Notes under the pieces: model-generated
What the model was told of the DNA's origin: nothing
Databases searched by the model: none
The model's input: the letters and a program-made list of their open reading frames with translations, nothing else
NCBI GenBank assembly: GCA_007674295.1
Contig: CM017450.1
Span: forward strand, 124,001 to 188,000
Source of the DNA: Antonospora locustae
Taxonomy: Eukaryota > Microsporidia
Reading direction: 5' to 3'
Length of the DNA stretch: 64,000 nucleotides
Shown here: in pieces, positions 52,748 to 63,319 of the stretch
How positions within the stretch are numbered: position 1 is the stretch's first letter
Layout: each line of letters opens with the position of its first letter
Program-made: the position numbers and the translations under genes

Positions 52748-53278
52748 TCAGCCTATCTTGCAGCATCTATTTTGCTGCTTTGCATCCTTAAAAAGTTTCT
52801 TGGAGTGCCTGCTCAGTTCTTCGCTTTGGTCAATTAGCTTGTCTAGCTTTTCGCCTCTGTTCAGAACATTCTCCAAAGTGTCTTTCAACACGGCTTTTGT
52901 CTCCTCAAGCTCCCTCTCTACAGCCTCTATCGGGCACTTTTCCCTCCAATTCTCGTGCTCTCTCATAACGATCCTGAAGTTCCCAGAAGAAGCCTCGTCC
53001 ATCATCTTTAGCACCGTATAGCTGGGCCTGCTGCCAACTACAACAGCCACAAGTATAAAGCCGTAATCCTTTGTGCAGAAGCGATACTCTTTTCCATCAT
53101 GCATGTACGTAAACTCCTTGTAGATCTCTGTGTCCAGAACACGCGCTATCTTTATAGAAAACATACGAATAACCTCCTTGATTGCAAATTGCGCAAATAA
53201 CTGGGTGCCTTTCAGATTGAACTCCTCCTTTGTGATTTTGTATTTGTCCTTATCTATTGCTATCAGAGCAGTTATCAT
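52748..53278 (-). CDS. YKT6: R-SNARE Ykt6
   Basis: Longin-SNARE acting in ER-Golgi, vacuole and autophagy fusion. The 176-residue protein starts MITALIAIDKDKYKI, has a longin-like domain (about 1-115), then the R-SNARE motif (VERELEETKAVLKDTLENVL, NRGEKLDKLIDQSEELS with the zero-layer Arg), and ends CCKIG. Family members end in CCAIM or CCIIM, so the double Cys for palmitoylation and prenylation is kept, but the last residue is Gly, atypical for a farnesyl acceptor motif. An ATG 33 bases earlier (53311) is in frame; 53278 fits the longin start and has CCC upstream. Confidence 0.9.
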   Translation of the reverse strand: MITALIAIDKDKYKITKEEFNLKGTQLFAQFAIKEVIRMFSIKIARVLDTEIYKEFTYMHDGKEYRFCTKDYGFILVAVVVGSRPSYTVLKMMDEASSGNFRIVMREHENWREKCPIEAVERELEETKAVLKDTLENVLNRGEKLDKLIDQSEELSRHSKKLFKDAKQQNRCCKIG

Positions 53279-53503
53279 TAAGGGTCCGCAATTATTCGCT
53301 CTCTCTGCCATTCTTCACAAAGCTCTGTTGGAGAGGTCTTTTATTACAGAACCTACTACACTCTGTAGCAGGAGAATTTGAGAGAAGTCTCAATGTTTTG
53401 TATTATAGTCTCTGGGTTACCAGTTAACTTTTCTAGAAAAGACTACGTATGCCAGTTTTTTCTAGAAAGAATTAAAAATAAAAAAACAAGAAAGCCCCTA
53501 AAC

Positions 53504-55540
53504 ATGACCAGCAAGGAGATAGATGCAATTGGAATAGATCTTGGAACAACATACTCGTGTGCTGCATACTTCACAAAGGGTGGAGTAGAGGTAGTCTGCA
53601 ATAAGGAGGGAAAGCCAACAACCCCGTCTGTCGTGTCCTTCAACGAAGAGCCTGGAAGAAAGGAATTAGTCAAGCTCGTAGGAGAAGCTGCACTTTACAA
53701 GAAAACAACAAATCCCTCTTCCGTGTTTTATGACGCAAAAAGACTTATCGGACGTAGCTTTGACGATCCAGTGATACAGAAGTTCATATCTAACTGGTCG
53801 TTCAAGATAATCAGGTGGGACATGAATCAGAAGAAGGAAACGAATGTCAAGTCAAAGGACACAGTGGATAACATCAAATTCAAGTTTGTTCATGAGGACG
53901 GCAAAGTTTCGTATTTCGACCCTGTGCAAATCAGCGCCTATGTGCTCATGGAGATGAAGGAGGCAGCCGAACAGAGCCTTGGAAAGAAGATCGAGAAGGC
54001 AGTTATAACTGTGCCTGCGCACTTCAAGGACAGCCAAAGGCAGTCCACGTTGTCTGCAGCTCGCATTGCAGGTTTCAAGGAGGTGCGCCTTTTGAACGAG
54101 CCAACTGCAGCTGCACTTGCCTACGGCTACAAAAGGTCAAAGGACGAAATCGCCAAGCAGAAGGACGAGCGAATTCTGGTATTTGACCTTGGAGGCGGCA
54201 CGTTCGACGTGTCATGTCTGAACTTCGAACCGAGCACAGACCAGGGCGGCATAGCAGAGACGCTTGCAACAGAGGGCGATACGTTCCTCGGTGGCAGAGA
54301 CTTTGATAACGAGATATTCGATTACGTGTTGAAGTGCTTCTGCGAGAAAAACAGAGTCAGCATCGGTAGCATATCTGACAAGTCCAAGCGAAGGTTGCGA
54401 ATAGAATGTGAAAGGGCTAAGCGCATACTTTCCTCTACGCCTCGTACTACTGTTGAGATCGACTACTTCCATGATGGCACCGAGCTCTCTGTGGAGATCT
54501 CGCGGACCATGTTCGAACAGCTCTGCTCGAAGTATTTCAAGAGATGCATCGAACGCGTGGAGGGTCTTCTAATGACACTCGGTGGCACGCATCCCGTCTA
54601 CAGTAACGACGGCTTCATCACAAACAAGAAACAGAGCCTGATTAATCAGGAAAAGGCAAAGATTCACAAATGCATTCTCGTTGGCGGCAGCTCGCGAATT
54701 CCGATCGTCCAGAACATGTTGAAGGATCTTTTTGGAGAAAGCAAAGTGTGCTCTCCAGTACATCCTGACGAGGCTGTTGCCTTTGGTGCTGCGTTCCAGG
54801 CTGCTCTTGTGATGTGCCCCGAGGCAACGAACCAGTCTGAGTCGCTTCTTCTCATGGACACAGTCCCGCTTGACATCGGCTGCGAGACAGCAGGCGGTGT
54901 ATTCACGGTGATTATCAAAAGAAATTCAACGATTCCAATCAAGCAGAAGCAGGTGTTCACAACGTATGCAGACAACCAGCCGTCAGTCACAATTAACATC
55001 TATGAGGGCACGCGCCCGATGGTCGCGGACAACACACTTCTGGGCTCGTTCAACCTCGATGGGATCCCGCCGGCGCCGCGCGGTGTGCCGCAGATTGAAA
55101 TCTCGTGTGATGTTGACAACAGCGGGTGTCTGAAAGTCACTGCACGCGACATGAACACATCAAACTCAAAGGAGCTTGTGATAACCGATCTGAAGGGCAA
55201 GTTGAGTCAAGAAGACATTGATCGTATGATTGCGGAGGCAGACAAATACAGAGAGAGCGATGACAAGAGACGAATGCGTGCTGAGAAGAAGAATCTTTAC
55301 GAAGCAGAGATCTTCAAAGTGAAGACAATCGCGACACAGAGCAAGAACGAGACGCTTCTGAACGCGTGCAGCGAGCACGAGAGGTGGCTTGTAAACAACC
55401 CCGATCCAGATGTGGATGAGCTTGATCAGCGTATCAAGATGCTGGAGGAGCTTGTCAAGTCTTCTGGTGCTGGTGTTCCGCCACAGGGTAGCAGTGATGG
55501 CCCCGTAGGTGATGGTCCTTCGGTCGAGGAAGTTAATTAA
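53504..55540 (+). CDS. SSA1: Cytosolic Hsp70 chaperone
   Basis: ATP-driven chaperone of the cytosol/nucleus. The 678-residue protein starts [20 protein letters not shown] (the ATPase signature) and has [21 protein letters not shown], the linker-region VPLDIG, and substrate-binding and lid domains. The tail is GPSVEEVN, so the usual EEVD, which binds TPR co-chaperones, has Asn last. The ATG at 53504 follows CCCC and is favoured by family alignment; the frame is open to 53378. Length slightly exceeds the usual 640-650 because of small insertions (for example near residues 105-125). Confidence 0.96.
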   Translation: MTSKEIDAIGIDLGTTYSCAAYFTKGGVEVVCNKEGKPTTPSVVSFNEEPGRKELVKLVGEAALYKKTTNPSSVFYDAKRLIGRSFDDPVIQKFISNWSFKIIRWDMNQKKETNVKSKDTVDNIKFKFVHEDGKVSYFDPVQISAYVLMEMKEAAEQSLGKKIEKAVITVPAHFKDSQRQSTLSAARIAGFKEVRLLNEPTAAALAYGYKRSKDEIAKQKDERILVFDLGGGTFDVSCLNFEPSTDQGGIAETLATEGDTFLGGRDFDNEIFDYVLKCFCEKNRVSIGSISDKSKRRLRIECERAKRILSSTPRTTVEIDYFHDGTELSVEISRTMFEQLCSKYFKRCIERVEGLLMTLGGTHPVYSNDGFITNKKQSLINQEKAKIHKCILVGGSSRIPIVQNMLKDLFGESKVCSPVHPDEAVAFGAAFQAALVMCPEATNQSESLLLMDTVPLDIGCETAGGVFTVIIKRNSTIPIKQKQVFTTYADNQPSVTINIYEGTRPMVADNTLLGSFNLDGIPPAPRGVPQIEISCDVDNSGCLKVTARDMNTSNSKELVITDLKGKLSQEDIDRMIAEADKYRESDDKRRMRAEKKNLYEAEIFKVKTIATQSKNETLLNACSEHERWLVNNPDPDVDELDQRIKMLEELVKSSGAGVPPQGSSDGPVGDGPSVEEVN

Positions 55541-56133
55541 AAGCCTTTGGTGTTTTTTTTTGATCCTATGCATCCTACAATGTCGCTATTTATGTCCAGT
55601 TTGCTGCAGTCCACACAGCCCAAGTGCATACAGGAGTCGGATATATCGAAGTGAATGCGTGCTTATGGGAATTAAACAGACGTTATAAGTTACCTCTTAT
55701 CTGCGCTAGAATACTGTGCAACTCATTTTTCTTATAAGACAGAATGTATGACTAGTTAGACAAAATCGGGTGATGCTAAAGAATGCCCTGCATAATTTTA
55801 GAGAAGAGGCCCTGTATAAGTGGGACAATACGTAATCTTCCAGTAGTGGCAGAAGTCGCTAGAACTGGAGCTTCAAGGTTATCGTATTAAGGCTAAGTTT
55901 CCTGTTTGCAGTTTTTTTGCAACCGTGACACATAACAGGAACGAGGAGTGGCTGCAGACAATTTCATTCCGGAGTGAGAAGAATCTCGACAACACCGTCG
56001 CAAGGCTGCAGCAATAGCCCTTCAGTCGAAGACGACACAAAGCATCTGGCGTTTGTACAACTTATCGTTTATTGACAACTCTCTTTTGAAAAACTTCTCT
56101 AAAGCACACCAGCTCAGCCACTTCTGGAACACT
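55541..56133. other. Gene-free convergent spacer
   Basis: About 590 bases between the convergent Hsp70 and Cia2 genes. No coding frame above 60 codons with a family, no tRNA-like fold and no repeat recognised. Confidence 0.5.
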
Positions 56134-56631
56134 TCAGCGTTCGGTCCCGTACTTCGGGATGATAGAATCGAGCATCTCGACCATGTGCACGTTTTCAAGG
56201 GCTGCCATGACGCGATCTTTGTCATTGAGCTGCTTGCACAGCGCCCTCCAGCTCACGTGCGTGTCCTCTGCGACAAATACACGCGTCCAGTACTCCTCCC
56301 CCACATATTTGAGCATTTGGAGCTTGATTGCCAGCCCGATAACACCCGCCATGGAGCAATGGGGAATTGTTGGCCGGAACACAATGCTTACATACTTCAA
56401 CGGAAGGCCCCGGTGTTTGAGTGCCTCCGTGGTTCCCCGAATCTCTCCGACGTCAATATCGTCCGGGCGAACGACGCCAAGCCTCTCAAGCGAGTACGGA
56501 TGCTCGGGGTCACGAATGTCGCGTATGAGCTCAAAGATAGTTTCCCGCGAGATGTGCCTAAGCTTTCCGTCCACAAAGGACAACTCTGCCCGTGCTTCGC
56601 TGATCTCACTTAGTGTGGGGCTGGGATTCAT
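56134..56631 (-). CDS. CIA2: Cia2/MIP18-family iron-sulfur targeting factor
   Basis: Component of the cytosolic iron-sulfur assembly targeting complex, which delivers clusters to DNA-metabolism enzymes. The 165-residue protein has the MIP18 core: IRDPEHPYSLERLGVV, FRPTIPHCSMAGVIGLAI (the conserved Cys), and HVSWRALCKQLNDKDRVMAALEN near the end. Start ATG 56631 with CCC upstream. Length is normal for the family. Confidence 0.93.
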   Translation of the reverse strand: MNPSPTLSEISEARAELSFVDGKLRHISRETIFELIRDIRDPEHPYSLERLGVVRPDDIDVGEIRGTTEALKHRGLPLKYVSIVFRPTIPHCSMAGVIGLAIKLQMLKYVGEEYWTRVFVAEDTHVSWRALCKQLNDKDRVMAALENVHMVEMLDSIIPKYGTER

Positions 56632-56677
56632 TGGGTGCAGCGTCCGAAATATAAAAGACGCCGACAGACTTGCACAA

Positions 56678-57217
56678 TCAGCTATGGAGCAGCGCGTTTC
56701 TAAACGAGGAGTTGTCGCGCAGAGACTCGTCGTTCTTCTTGAACTCGACTAGAATATAGAAGTCGATGCCAAGTGCTTGCTTGATCTCCTCAATGTCCTC
56801 AGTCCACTCTTCTGGCTTCGGACAGTTCCTCGTCCAAATTCCGAGAATGAAATGCTTTGGGCGGATACTGAGCACAATTCCGTTGATGTTGATTTTTCTG
56901 AACGACTGGGCACAGAAGTGCACAAGAATCTTCTCAAAGACGCGCTGACCCACCTCTTTCTTCAGCCGCAGAATGTACTTGCCGCCGTTTATGTTTCTCT
57001 TGTCTTCCCACATCGCCTTGATTCCCACCTTGAATATGTTGATGTCCATCACAGACATCGTCGAAAGCGGGCACAGGTGGTGCAGAAAGTAGGACAGCTC
57101 GGCTGTGTTCTGCAGCGTACATATCGGCTTGATTGTGTCCGCAAAGTTGTCGACTTTCTCTCCCCTTCTTGTCTTCTGGACAACTGTGATCTCCACCGGA
57201 TGTACAAGCGCAGACAT
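56678..57217 (-). CDS. eIF4E-family cap-binding protein, divergent
   Basis: The 179-residue protein keeps the family core FKVGIKAMWEDKRNINGGKY, with the cap-stacking Trp of MWED, and the following ILRLKK strand, then NGIVLSIRPKHFILGIWTRN near the end. The first cap-binding Trp is not present as W; the position lies in DNFADTIKPI, where class II (4EHP-like) members have Tyr. The eIF4G-binding Trp motif (normally VEDFWxLY) is TAELSYFLHH, with no Trp. The start at 57217 is fixed by CCCCC and AAAATTTT just upstream; earlier codons are in frame but lack homology. Could be a 4EHP-type repressor or a strongly diverged eIF4E. Confidence 0.85.
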   Translation of the reverse strand: MSALVHPVEITVVQKTRRGEKVDNFADTIKPICTLQNTAELSYFLHHLCPLSTMSVMDINIFKVGIKAMWEDKRNINGGKYILRLKKEVGQRVFEKILVHFCAQSFRKININGIVLSIRPKHFILGIWTRNCPKPEEWTEDIEEIKQALGIDFYILVEFKKNDESLRDNSSFRNALLHS

Positions 57218-57240
57218 TCTGGGGGACTTAAAATTTTGGA
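57218..57240 (-). promoter_or_regulatory. CCCCC and AAAATTTT before the eIF4E-like start
   Basis: CCAAAATTTTAAGTCCCCCA precedes the ATG at 57217 on the minus strand (C-run 57221-57225, A/T box 57230-57237). The clearest case of both signals in the window. Confidence 0.5.
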
Positions 57241-57339
57241 AGCAATGCGAAATGTGTTTGCACCCGCATTCAGCAGTTATTCTCTCTCGGTTTGTTTTGT
57301 GCGCTTTCATTGAAAGTCGTTTCGGGTTCCAAATAAACA

Positions 57340-58554
57340 ATGGGAACTCTGCTGGTCGCACACTTTGTATTTGCAGGCGCGGCCCGGCTGATGGCGCTAA
57401 AAGGACACGATCACGTGTTTGTCACCCGCTCTGGAAGCTCGCTGTCACTTGCAGGGCCCAGAATCGGCAGCTTTGTGAACCAGCGAGTGTCGGTGCACAA
57501 CAGAATTTTGTATTTTGAAGAGGACGGGCAGCGGTACTCGCTGGTGATGTTCAGTCGCGACATAGAAGTGAAGGTTGCAAAGAGCACAGGCGAGCGCAGA
57601 GTGTCCTTTTTCTCAAAAAAGAGGTCTCTCGACCTTTTCCATCTGGGCACGTTATCGGACGAGGAGAAGAAGGTCGAGAGCGCTGAGGAGAAAGCAAACA
57701 CCGGCAGAAAAAAACCCCACACAAAGAAGACGCACCGTCCTAGTAGCGAGCCCACATTTCTTGATCCAAACGAGAAGTTCCGCATCGCGAAGCCCAACTC
57801 CAGTGCTCGGCCTGCGGGCACGGCACTTGACACAGGTGCAGTCCCAGAAATGCGCCCAGCAGCACAGAGAGGCAAGGCTGCGCCACCAAGCGCCATAGAT
57901 CACGGCGTCGACGAACAGGAGACGCTACCAGAGGATGATGCGCCGCCCAGGAGACCACCGCCACCTCGCAGAGTGCCAGTGCCTCCACAGGAGCCGAAGT
58001 TCCACGTGGAAAGCGACTCTTCTATAGATGACGGAATCAGCTATGCGATCAGAAACGTCCGCATAATGGAGCTCGATAGCGAGTACTTCGCACTTGTGTC
58101 AGAAAACAACATCTGCGTCACGTACTTTGAAAACAAATTTATCTTTGCACGATGCGCCAAGAGCGAGGGGCAGAAGTTCAGGCTACACAACATAGAGGAC
58201 GTCAAAAGAATGTATGCGCAGAGAGGTGGGGATGAGAGGCCGCGCATAGACAACTCCCTGGGCGGCGACACTGCACAGCTGGTACTGCCTCGCCCGATTC
58301 TGGAGTACATTCCGCAGATTACAGACAGCCTGGTGCCGCCCACAAAGGGCATCCAGTCCTCAAGGGGCATCGCAGGGACGCCTTTCAGGACAAATGAGAG
58401 GAGAGCTGTTGTAAACACAGAAAAGGCACCTCTCGGCCTGGCCCTTGACTCAGACAGCCTTGAATACGACCTGGGCAAGGGCACATTCTCGCGGGAAAAC
58501 ATGCTGAGCAAGCTCAAGCAGACACTTGATGCAGCAAATATAAGCGAGTTTTGA
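57340..58554 (+). CDS. Hypothetical protein with possible signal peptide and proline-rich middle
   Basis: A 404-residue protein. The first 15 residues are hydrophobic (GTLLVAHFVFAGAARL), a possible signal peptide; then a beta-rich part to about 75, a basic/low-complexity middle (KKPHTKKTHRPSS, APPRRPPPPRRVPVPP), and a C-terminal region from about 225 with strands such as SYAIRNVRIMELDSEYFALV. No family recognised. Divergent from the eIF4E-like gene. The proline-arginine stretch suggests an SH3 or WW ligand-like linker; function unknown. Confidence 0.7.
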   Translation: MGTLLVAHFVFAGAARLMALKGHDHVFVTRSGSSLSLAGPRIGSFVNQRVSVHNRILYFEEDGQRYSLVMFSRDIEVKVAKSTGERRVSFFSKKRSLDLFHLGTLSDEEKKVESAEEKANTGRKKPHTKKTHRPSSEPTFLDPNEKFRIAKPNSSARPAGTALDTGAVPEMRPAAQRGKAAPPSAIDHGVDEQETLPEDDAPPRRPPPPRRVPVPPQEPKFHVESDSSIDDGISYAIRNVRIMELDSEYFALVSENNICVTYFENKFIFARCAKSEGQKFRLHNIEDVKRMYAQRGGDERPRIDNSLGGDTAQLVLPRPILEYIPQITDSLVPPTKGIQSSRGIAGTPFRTNERRAVVNTEKAPLGLALDSDSLEYDLGKGTFSRENMLSKLKQTLDAANISEF

Positions 58555-58603
58555 GATGAAAGTACACAATAAACACATTCAAGCACGCGACTGCCTGCTG
58601 TGC

Positions 58604-61600
58604 TTAGGAGTGCACTATCTTTAGGCAGCTCTGAATGTCCCTGATCACTGTGATGTCCCTGCAGCTGAGACACTCAACGAGCTCGGCGAGGACGAACTTC
58701 ACCAGCTTCCTGTCTCCCGACTTGATCAGCATGCCAAGAATCGCATAGACCTCCTCCTTCCTGATTCGCGGATAGAGCATTCCGTACACGCGCACCTCCC
58801 TGCTGAACTCAGCCAGCCTGTTCTTCATTCGTAGCCGCAGAATGTTGTACACAACCCTCAGTGCCATGTCCTCGTAGAGTATTCCGTAGCTCTGCATCGC
58901 AAGGTGCTCCTTTGAACTCTGCTCCTTCATCACAGCAAGGCCGGCAACAACCGCGTATGCATCGCATATGCACCTCACACACTCTGTTCGGCATGCAGCT
59001 TGTTGTGCCAGAAGACTTCCACCCGAGTTGTCTACCAGGGCCATGCGCACTACACTTGCAGCAAGCTCCTCAGTCTCGTCTCCTCTGGGCGGGCCGTTCT
59101 GAAACACATGTGCAAGAAGCTCGTTTCGCACTGTGCAGAAGTCGCCCAGCCTGTGCTCGGCATAGTATGCCTCATTGTCGATGTTTTCCCGTATTCCCTG
59201 CCAGAAGCCTCGGACGACCTCTGCATACGTGTCAAGATATCTCATCATTATTCTTTCGCGGGTACGTGTGCCTGTGCTGTAGAGAATGTCCTTGCTGACC
59301 TCTACAAACGTCCGGAACTTCTCGAGGCATCGAATGTAACGGCTTATCGTCCCGATAGCCTCCACTGCATTGCACCAGTCCTGTGCTTCGTAGATGGACG
59401 AGACAACTCTTGCATATAGCTCGCTGCTGGACTTGCGGTCGCAATATGACGTAGTGAGGTGCTGTAGTGCACTAGCTGCGATGCTGCTTTTGAGGAGTGT
59501 TGTGTACAGCACGATGACTGCGGCATAGTCCACGTGCACCAGGATGTGGTTGCAGAGCGTGAATACCTGGTTGCACAGTGTGCTCACTCGTCCTTCGCAC
59601 AGCAGGACTCTGCCAAGGGCCCTGCAAAACGTTGCCGTCTGTGCAGCGCTCAGACTGCTGTTGTAGTAGAGATCAAATAGGCGGACGTACACAGATTCAC
59701 TGTAGTAGCCAAGGGGTATGTTCAGGCACACGTCGACGTACAACTGCCGATTGTGGTGGGCTATCTCGGCCATCTCCTTGTCGACTACAGGAAAGCACTG
59801 GCTGTCGGCAGGATGCGGTGCGTCTCCCTCTATCCACTGTCCTGAAACTTCCGGCGTGGTTTCTGCAGTGCCCATAGCGAAGAATATTCTGAAAACATCT
59901 ATGCAGAGGGCTGCAAATTCGTTTTTCCACTTCACAAGGTCCTCTTCGCTGACACCCACTGCCTTTGTCTCTGCACGCAGGGAGGCGCTTACGAAGTCGA
60001 GGTACGTTCTGGAGAAGTGGTGTAGCCGATTGCTGCCAATGTAGCTGTTGATGTGCCCCATTGCCAGAAAAAAGATATCAAGGCTTCTCTGGAGCTGCAT
60101 GTATTCCGTTACACTGAGATTGTGTGTGGCGCTGTCAGCATTCACTGCAATTTTGTTTGGCACATCTGCAGCGTGCTCGTGCTTTTCTACTTGCAGCACG
60201 TCGCTGAGTCCATCAAAGTAGGCCTGGCTGAGAAAAAGACCGAATCTTTTGAGACACCCAAATACCTTGGGAAGAATGCTTTTCTCCGCAAACATTGCCA
60301 TCTCGCACTCTACGTGCTGACTTCGCAAAGTGCCAAAGATCTGGCAGAGTGCAGTTTCTACGACCTCTGGCCTCTCGTCATCAAGAAAAACCAGGACTCT
60401 CAAAAAGTAGGTGCGGAGTAGCTCCGCGTCCCGGCTTGCGAGAAAATCGCCAATCTCCTGGTACATGTTGAGCACATTTAGCACAATGCTCACATCGCCT
60501 GTAGCAGCATCCCCGAGAAACGCCATGATGCGGAGAATGTGCCCTACATCTATGAAGTATATGTTTTCGTCGACAATCCACTGGGCAACACGGAGGCTTT
60601 TCAGCGCAATGTCGTTCGCCATGTCGCAGTGCACTGTGTTGTTTTTTGCAACAACTGCGGCCTCAAGCGTCCCAAGCACAACTGTCCATGAGTGCTTCAG
60701 ATGGTCGCCGACAGTCTTCAGCACCTCAAGGAGAATCTCGAGCACGGCTGCATGGCTCCCGTGCGCCTTTGCAAATATTCCAAGGTAGAAAAGCGGAATG
60801 CTTTCCATACGCTCGCCAAGCTCGCCGAACATAGCACCCTCGTCGTGTCTGCAAATGCTCCCGTAGTATTCTAGAGCAAGCACCCTCACATGCTCGTACT
60901 CTCCCGTTCTGAGTGCTGCTTTGAAGCATGTTTCTATAAGATCTGTGCATTCGCCAGCAATGAGCCTGTCGAGGTTTGTTCTGTAGATGTCGACCACACG
61001 TTTCATCTTCTCTCCGCATGCAGACTCCTGAAAGGCAATAAGCAGGTGCCAGAGCGTCTCGTGGTCAAATCTCGGACTTTCTTTTGCTATGTGAGACCAC
61101 CCACTGTCGCTCAGGTTGCCTACAACCGCACTCCATGTGTCCTGCATGTACGAGGCTGTCTGCACAATAGTCTCAACACAGATTCTCTCGTCAAGAGCAG
61201 CAAGAGCCTTCACATATGCGTTGTACGTCTCCCTTATGTTTTTTGCAGAGGACCACATCACCACCATTCGCGATATCTCAGCCAGCATGCACCTGTCTGC
61301 AGACGAATCAATCAAAAACTCCTGGAAGATACGCGAGAAGACGTCCATGAGTGCAGAGCACACACCTGGGGACTCTTGCTCTGCTGAGCACTCTTTCTGC
61401 AGCACTTTTTCGTCTGGAATGTCCACCGAATACATGTAGGCGCATATGTTCCTGCACACACGCAAGCGCTTATCCATGTGCTCTCTGCTCTGCGTTATGA
61501 ACTGCACGATGTCTTCCATGGCCCTGCGGAGGCAGACGTAGTCTTCTGTGCCGAGTGCTTCTAGAAACTCGATGGCTGCTTCGGCATGGACCTCCTTGCT

Positions 61601-62512
61601 GCCTATGTACGCAGAAAGAACCTTTGCCACCGTGTTGCATAGCTTTCTTTTGCGAATGTACTTGAGCAAAACCCGCAGATACTGCCTCGCAAGGTCTTTG
61701 TCAAATCCTTTCTGCGATACCTCAAACACCTTTGCATGGCAGCTTCCAAGTGCATCCACGCCGGCATGGCTGCGCACAGTTGCATTGCATGCAGTTTCTA
61801 TGTCCAATGCGTTTTCTACTGTTATTTCAAGAATGTCAAAGAAGTACAGCATATTCGCTTTTTTTTGTGCTATTTTACTCCCGTCAGCAAGACCAAGAAC
61901 AAGACCAAATATACGCAGCACATCCGCCCTGTGCCTCTTGCACGCTGCATCTTGCGTCGCGAGGGCTCCCGAGACGGCTTTCTCATCGTACGCCGCTCCA
62001 AGTTGCCTGACATCGTAGAGGTATCTGTCGAAAACAACAAGGATCATCTGTTTCGAAATCACCTCAGCAGAAAGTGCAACGTGGTTGTACGTGCTCCCCC
62101 GCATTTCAACAACGAAGCTAAAGAGCCTTGCGAGGACCTCGTCGCGGACCTCGTCGCTTCCCATGAGATACGGTATGAACTGGAGTATCTTCAACTTGGC
62201 ATCCTCGTTCCAGTGCTTTGCCATTATCATCTCACAGATATCAACAAAGCGATCCTGCGGAATGAACGAGTGGCTCAGAAACAGTCTCACACAATCAAGC
62301 ACGTAAAGAGGCACCTTCTTCATGACGCCAAGAGCAAGAATAAACGGCCCAGGGATGTCTGTATCTCGTAGAATTTCACTTATGTTTTCACTACGAGCAA
62401 CAAAGTCAGATGCCTGCACGCAAAGCCCGTGGATGTCACTGCTTGTGTGTACAGTGTCTTTTGACAGTCGTGTCAAGCTCTCTCTGATGCTTTCCTTTGT
62501 CAGTGACACCAT
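58604..62512 (-). CDS. MON2: Mon2-like large HEAT-repeat protein
   Basis: A 1302-residue, almost wholly helical protein. The N-terminus (ENISEILRDTDIPGPFILAL, then VLDCVRLFLSHSFIPQDRFV) resembles the DCB region of Mon2 and large Arf-GEFs, followed by HUS-like segments. No Sec7 catalytic domain is visible, which favours Mon2 over a Sec7-type GEF. Mon2 acts at the trans-Golgi and endosomes with Dop1 and the flippase Neo1. Start ATG at 62512. Resemblance is limited, so a different HEAT/armadillo protein is possible. It is the longest gene in the window. Confidence 0.6.
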   Translation of the reverse strand: MVSLTKESIRESLTRLSKDTVHTSSDIHGLCVQASDFVARSENISEILRDTDIPGPFILALGVMKKVPLYVLDCVRLFLSHSFIPQDRFVDICEMIMAKHWNEDAKLKILQFIPYLMGSDEVRDEVLARLFSFVVEMRGSTYNHVALSAEVISKQMILVVFDRYLYDVRQLGAAYDEKAVSGALATQDAACKRHRADVLRIFGLVLGLADGSKIAQKKANMLYFFDILEITVENALDIETACNATVRSHAGVDALGSCHAKVFEVSQKGFDKDLARQYLRVLLKYIRKRKLCNTVAKVLSAYIGSKEVHAEAAIEFLEALGTEDYVCLRRAMEDIVQFITQSREHMDKRLRVCRNICAYMYSVDIPDEKVLQKECSAEQESPGVCSALMDVFSRIFQEFLIDSSADRCMLAEISRMVVMWSSAKNIRETYNAYVKALAALDERICVETIVQTASYMQDTWSAVVGNLSDSGWSHIAKESPRFDHETLWHLLIAFQESACGEKMKRVVDIYRTNLDRLIAGECTDLIETCFKAALRTGEYEHVRVLALEYYGSICRHDEGAMFGELGERMESIPLFYLGIFAKAHGSHAAVLEILLEVLKTVGDHLKHSWTVVLGTLEAAVVAKNNTVHCDMANDIALKSLRVAQWIVDENIYFIDVGHILRIMAFLGDAATGDVSIVLNVLNMYQEIGDFLASRDAELLRTYFLRVLVFLDDERPEVVETALCQIFGTLRSQHVECEMAMFAEKSILPKVFGCLKRFGLFLSQAYFDGLSDVLQVEKHEHAADVPNKIAVNADSATHNLSVTEYMQLQRSLDIFFLAMGHINSYIGSNRLHHFSRTYLDFVSASLRAETKAVGVSEEDLVKWKNEFAALCIDVFRIFFAMGTAETTPEVSGQWIEGDAPHPADSQCFPVVDKEMAEIAHHNRQLYVDVCLNIPLGYYSESVYVRLFDLYYNSSLSAAQTATFCRALGRVLLCEGRVSTLCNQVFTLCNHILVHVDYAAVIVLYTTLLKSSIAASALQHLTTSYCDRKSSSELYARVVSSIYEAQDWCNAVEAIGTISRYIRCLEKFRTFVEVSKDILYSTGTRTRERIMMRYLDTYAEVVRGFWQGIRENIDNEAYYAEHRLGDFCTVRNELLAHVFQNGPPRGDETEELAASVVRMALVDNSGGSLLAQQAACRTECVRCICDAYAVVAGLAVMKEQSSKEHLAMQSYGILYEDMALRVVYNILRLRMKNRLAEFSREVRVYGMLYPRIRKEEVYAILGMLIKSGDRKLVKFVLAELVECLSCRDITVIRDIQSCLKIVHS

Positions 62513-62682
62513 GGATTGTAAAAGACTTTTTTTTTATTTCTGGAGGTACAGCACCAATGAATGGAAGACCGCACCACAACACATGACACGTGCCAATTGG
62601 CAAGCTGTTTGTGGTAGAGCGATAGGACAGCACGGCGTCTGCCTGTGAAGAGCGTGCAGCCCATGGGGTGCATGAGGTGCTG

Positions 62683-63219
62683 CTAGCAGCTGTGCACGAA
62701 GAAGTGCAGAAAATATCTCCGCTCTTTTTCGTCAAAATATTCGCTCAGATTGTCTCCAGTAACCTGCCCCTCGTACCTGAACCCGAGGACTTTGTATGGC
62801 ACCGCAGAGATGTACAGAAAATTGCCACTGGATGTCTCTTCAAACCTGTACACAGGGTGTTTTCTTGCCTTTACAAACTCTATTTCCACGCCAAACCCTC
62901 TCAGCCCGTCCATGAGCAGACTTCTGGTTCTGATATACCCTGGTCTTGCAACAGCTCTTATCTGTGCACCTGCGAGCATCTTGCAGTGTCTCTTGCCACT
63001 TTTGTGCAGAATAAAGCTTTGCACCGTCGTATGCAGCGTGCGGCAGAGGCTGCACTCGTATCTGCCACTGTTGTTTGTGACAAAGTGCGGGTCTGCGTCA
63101 AGGCCATGTAACCTCTTGAGCAGTGCCGTGGACCTGCGCACCTTCTCGTCCTTGATGTCCGCGATTGTCGGTGGTACTGTGTTCTTGAAACCACCCCGTT
63201 CCTCTCTGTCTATGTGCAT
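62683..63219 (-). CDS. PRP11: Splicing factor SF3a subunit 2 (Prp11)
   Basis: U2 snRNP subunit needed for pre-spliceosome formation. The 178-residue protein starts MHIDREERGGFKNTVPP, like the family start, and has the matrin-type zinc finger YECSLCRTLHTTVQSFILHK, then SGKRHCKML (two Cys and two His), RPGYIRTRSLL and NFLYISAVPYKVLGFRYEG in the core. The C-terminal proline-rich tail of animal SF3A2 is absent. The earlier frame begins with TTG, so the ATG at 63219 is used. It shows that this organism retains a spliceosome. Confidence 0.92.
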   Translation of the reverse strand: MHIDREERGGFKNTVPPTIADIKDEKVRRSTALLKRLHGLDADPHFVTNNSGRYECSLCRTLHTTVQSFILHKSGKRHCKMLAGAQIRAVARPGYIRTRSLLMDGLRGFGVEIEFVKARKHPVYRFEETSSGNFLYISAVPYKVLGFRYEGQVTGDNLSEYFDEKERRYFLHFFVHSC

Positions 63220-63319
63220 GTGCCTCTCAGGGGCTGATGCGGACAATGCTTCGGTAGTCTAGCAACAACACTGCAACAAAGACACTATCCAATATGTCGC
63301 TGTTCAAAAAGGGCACATG

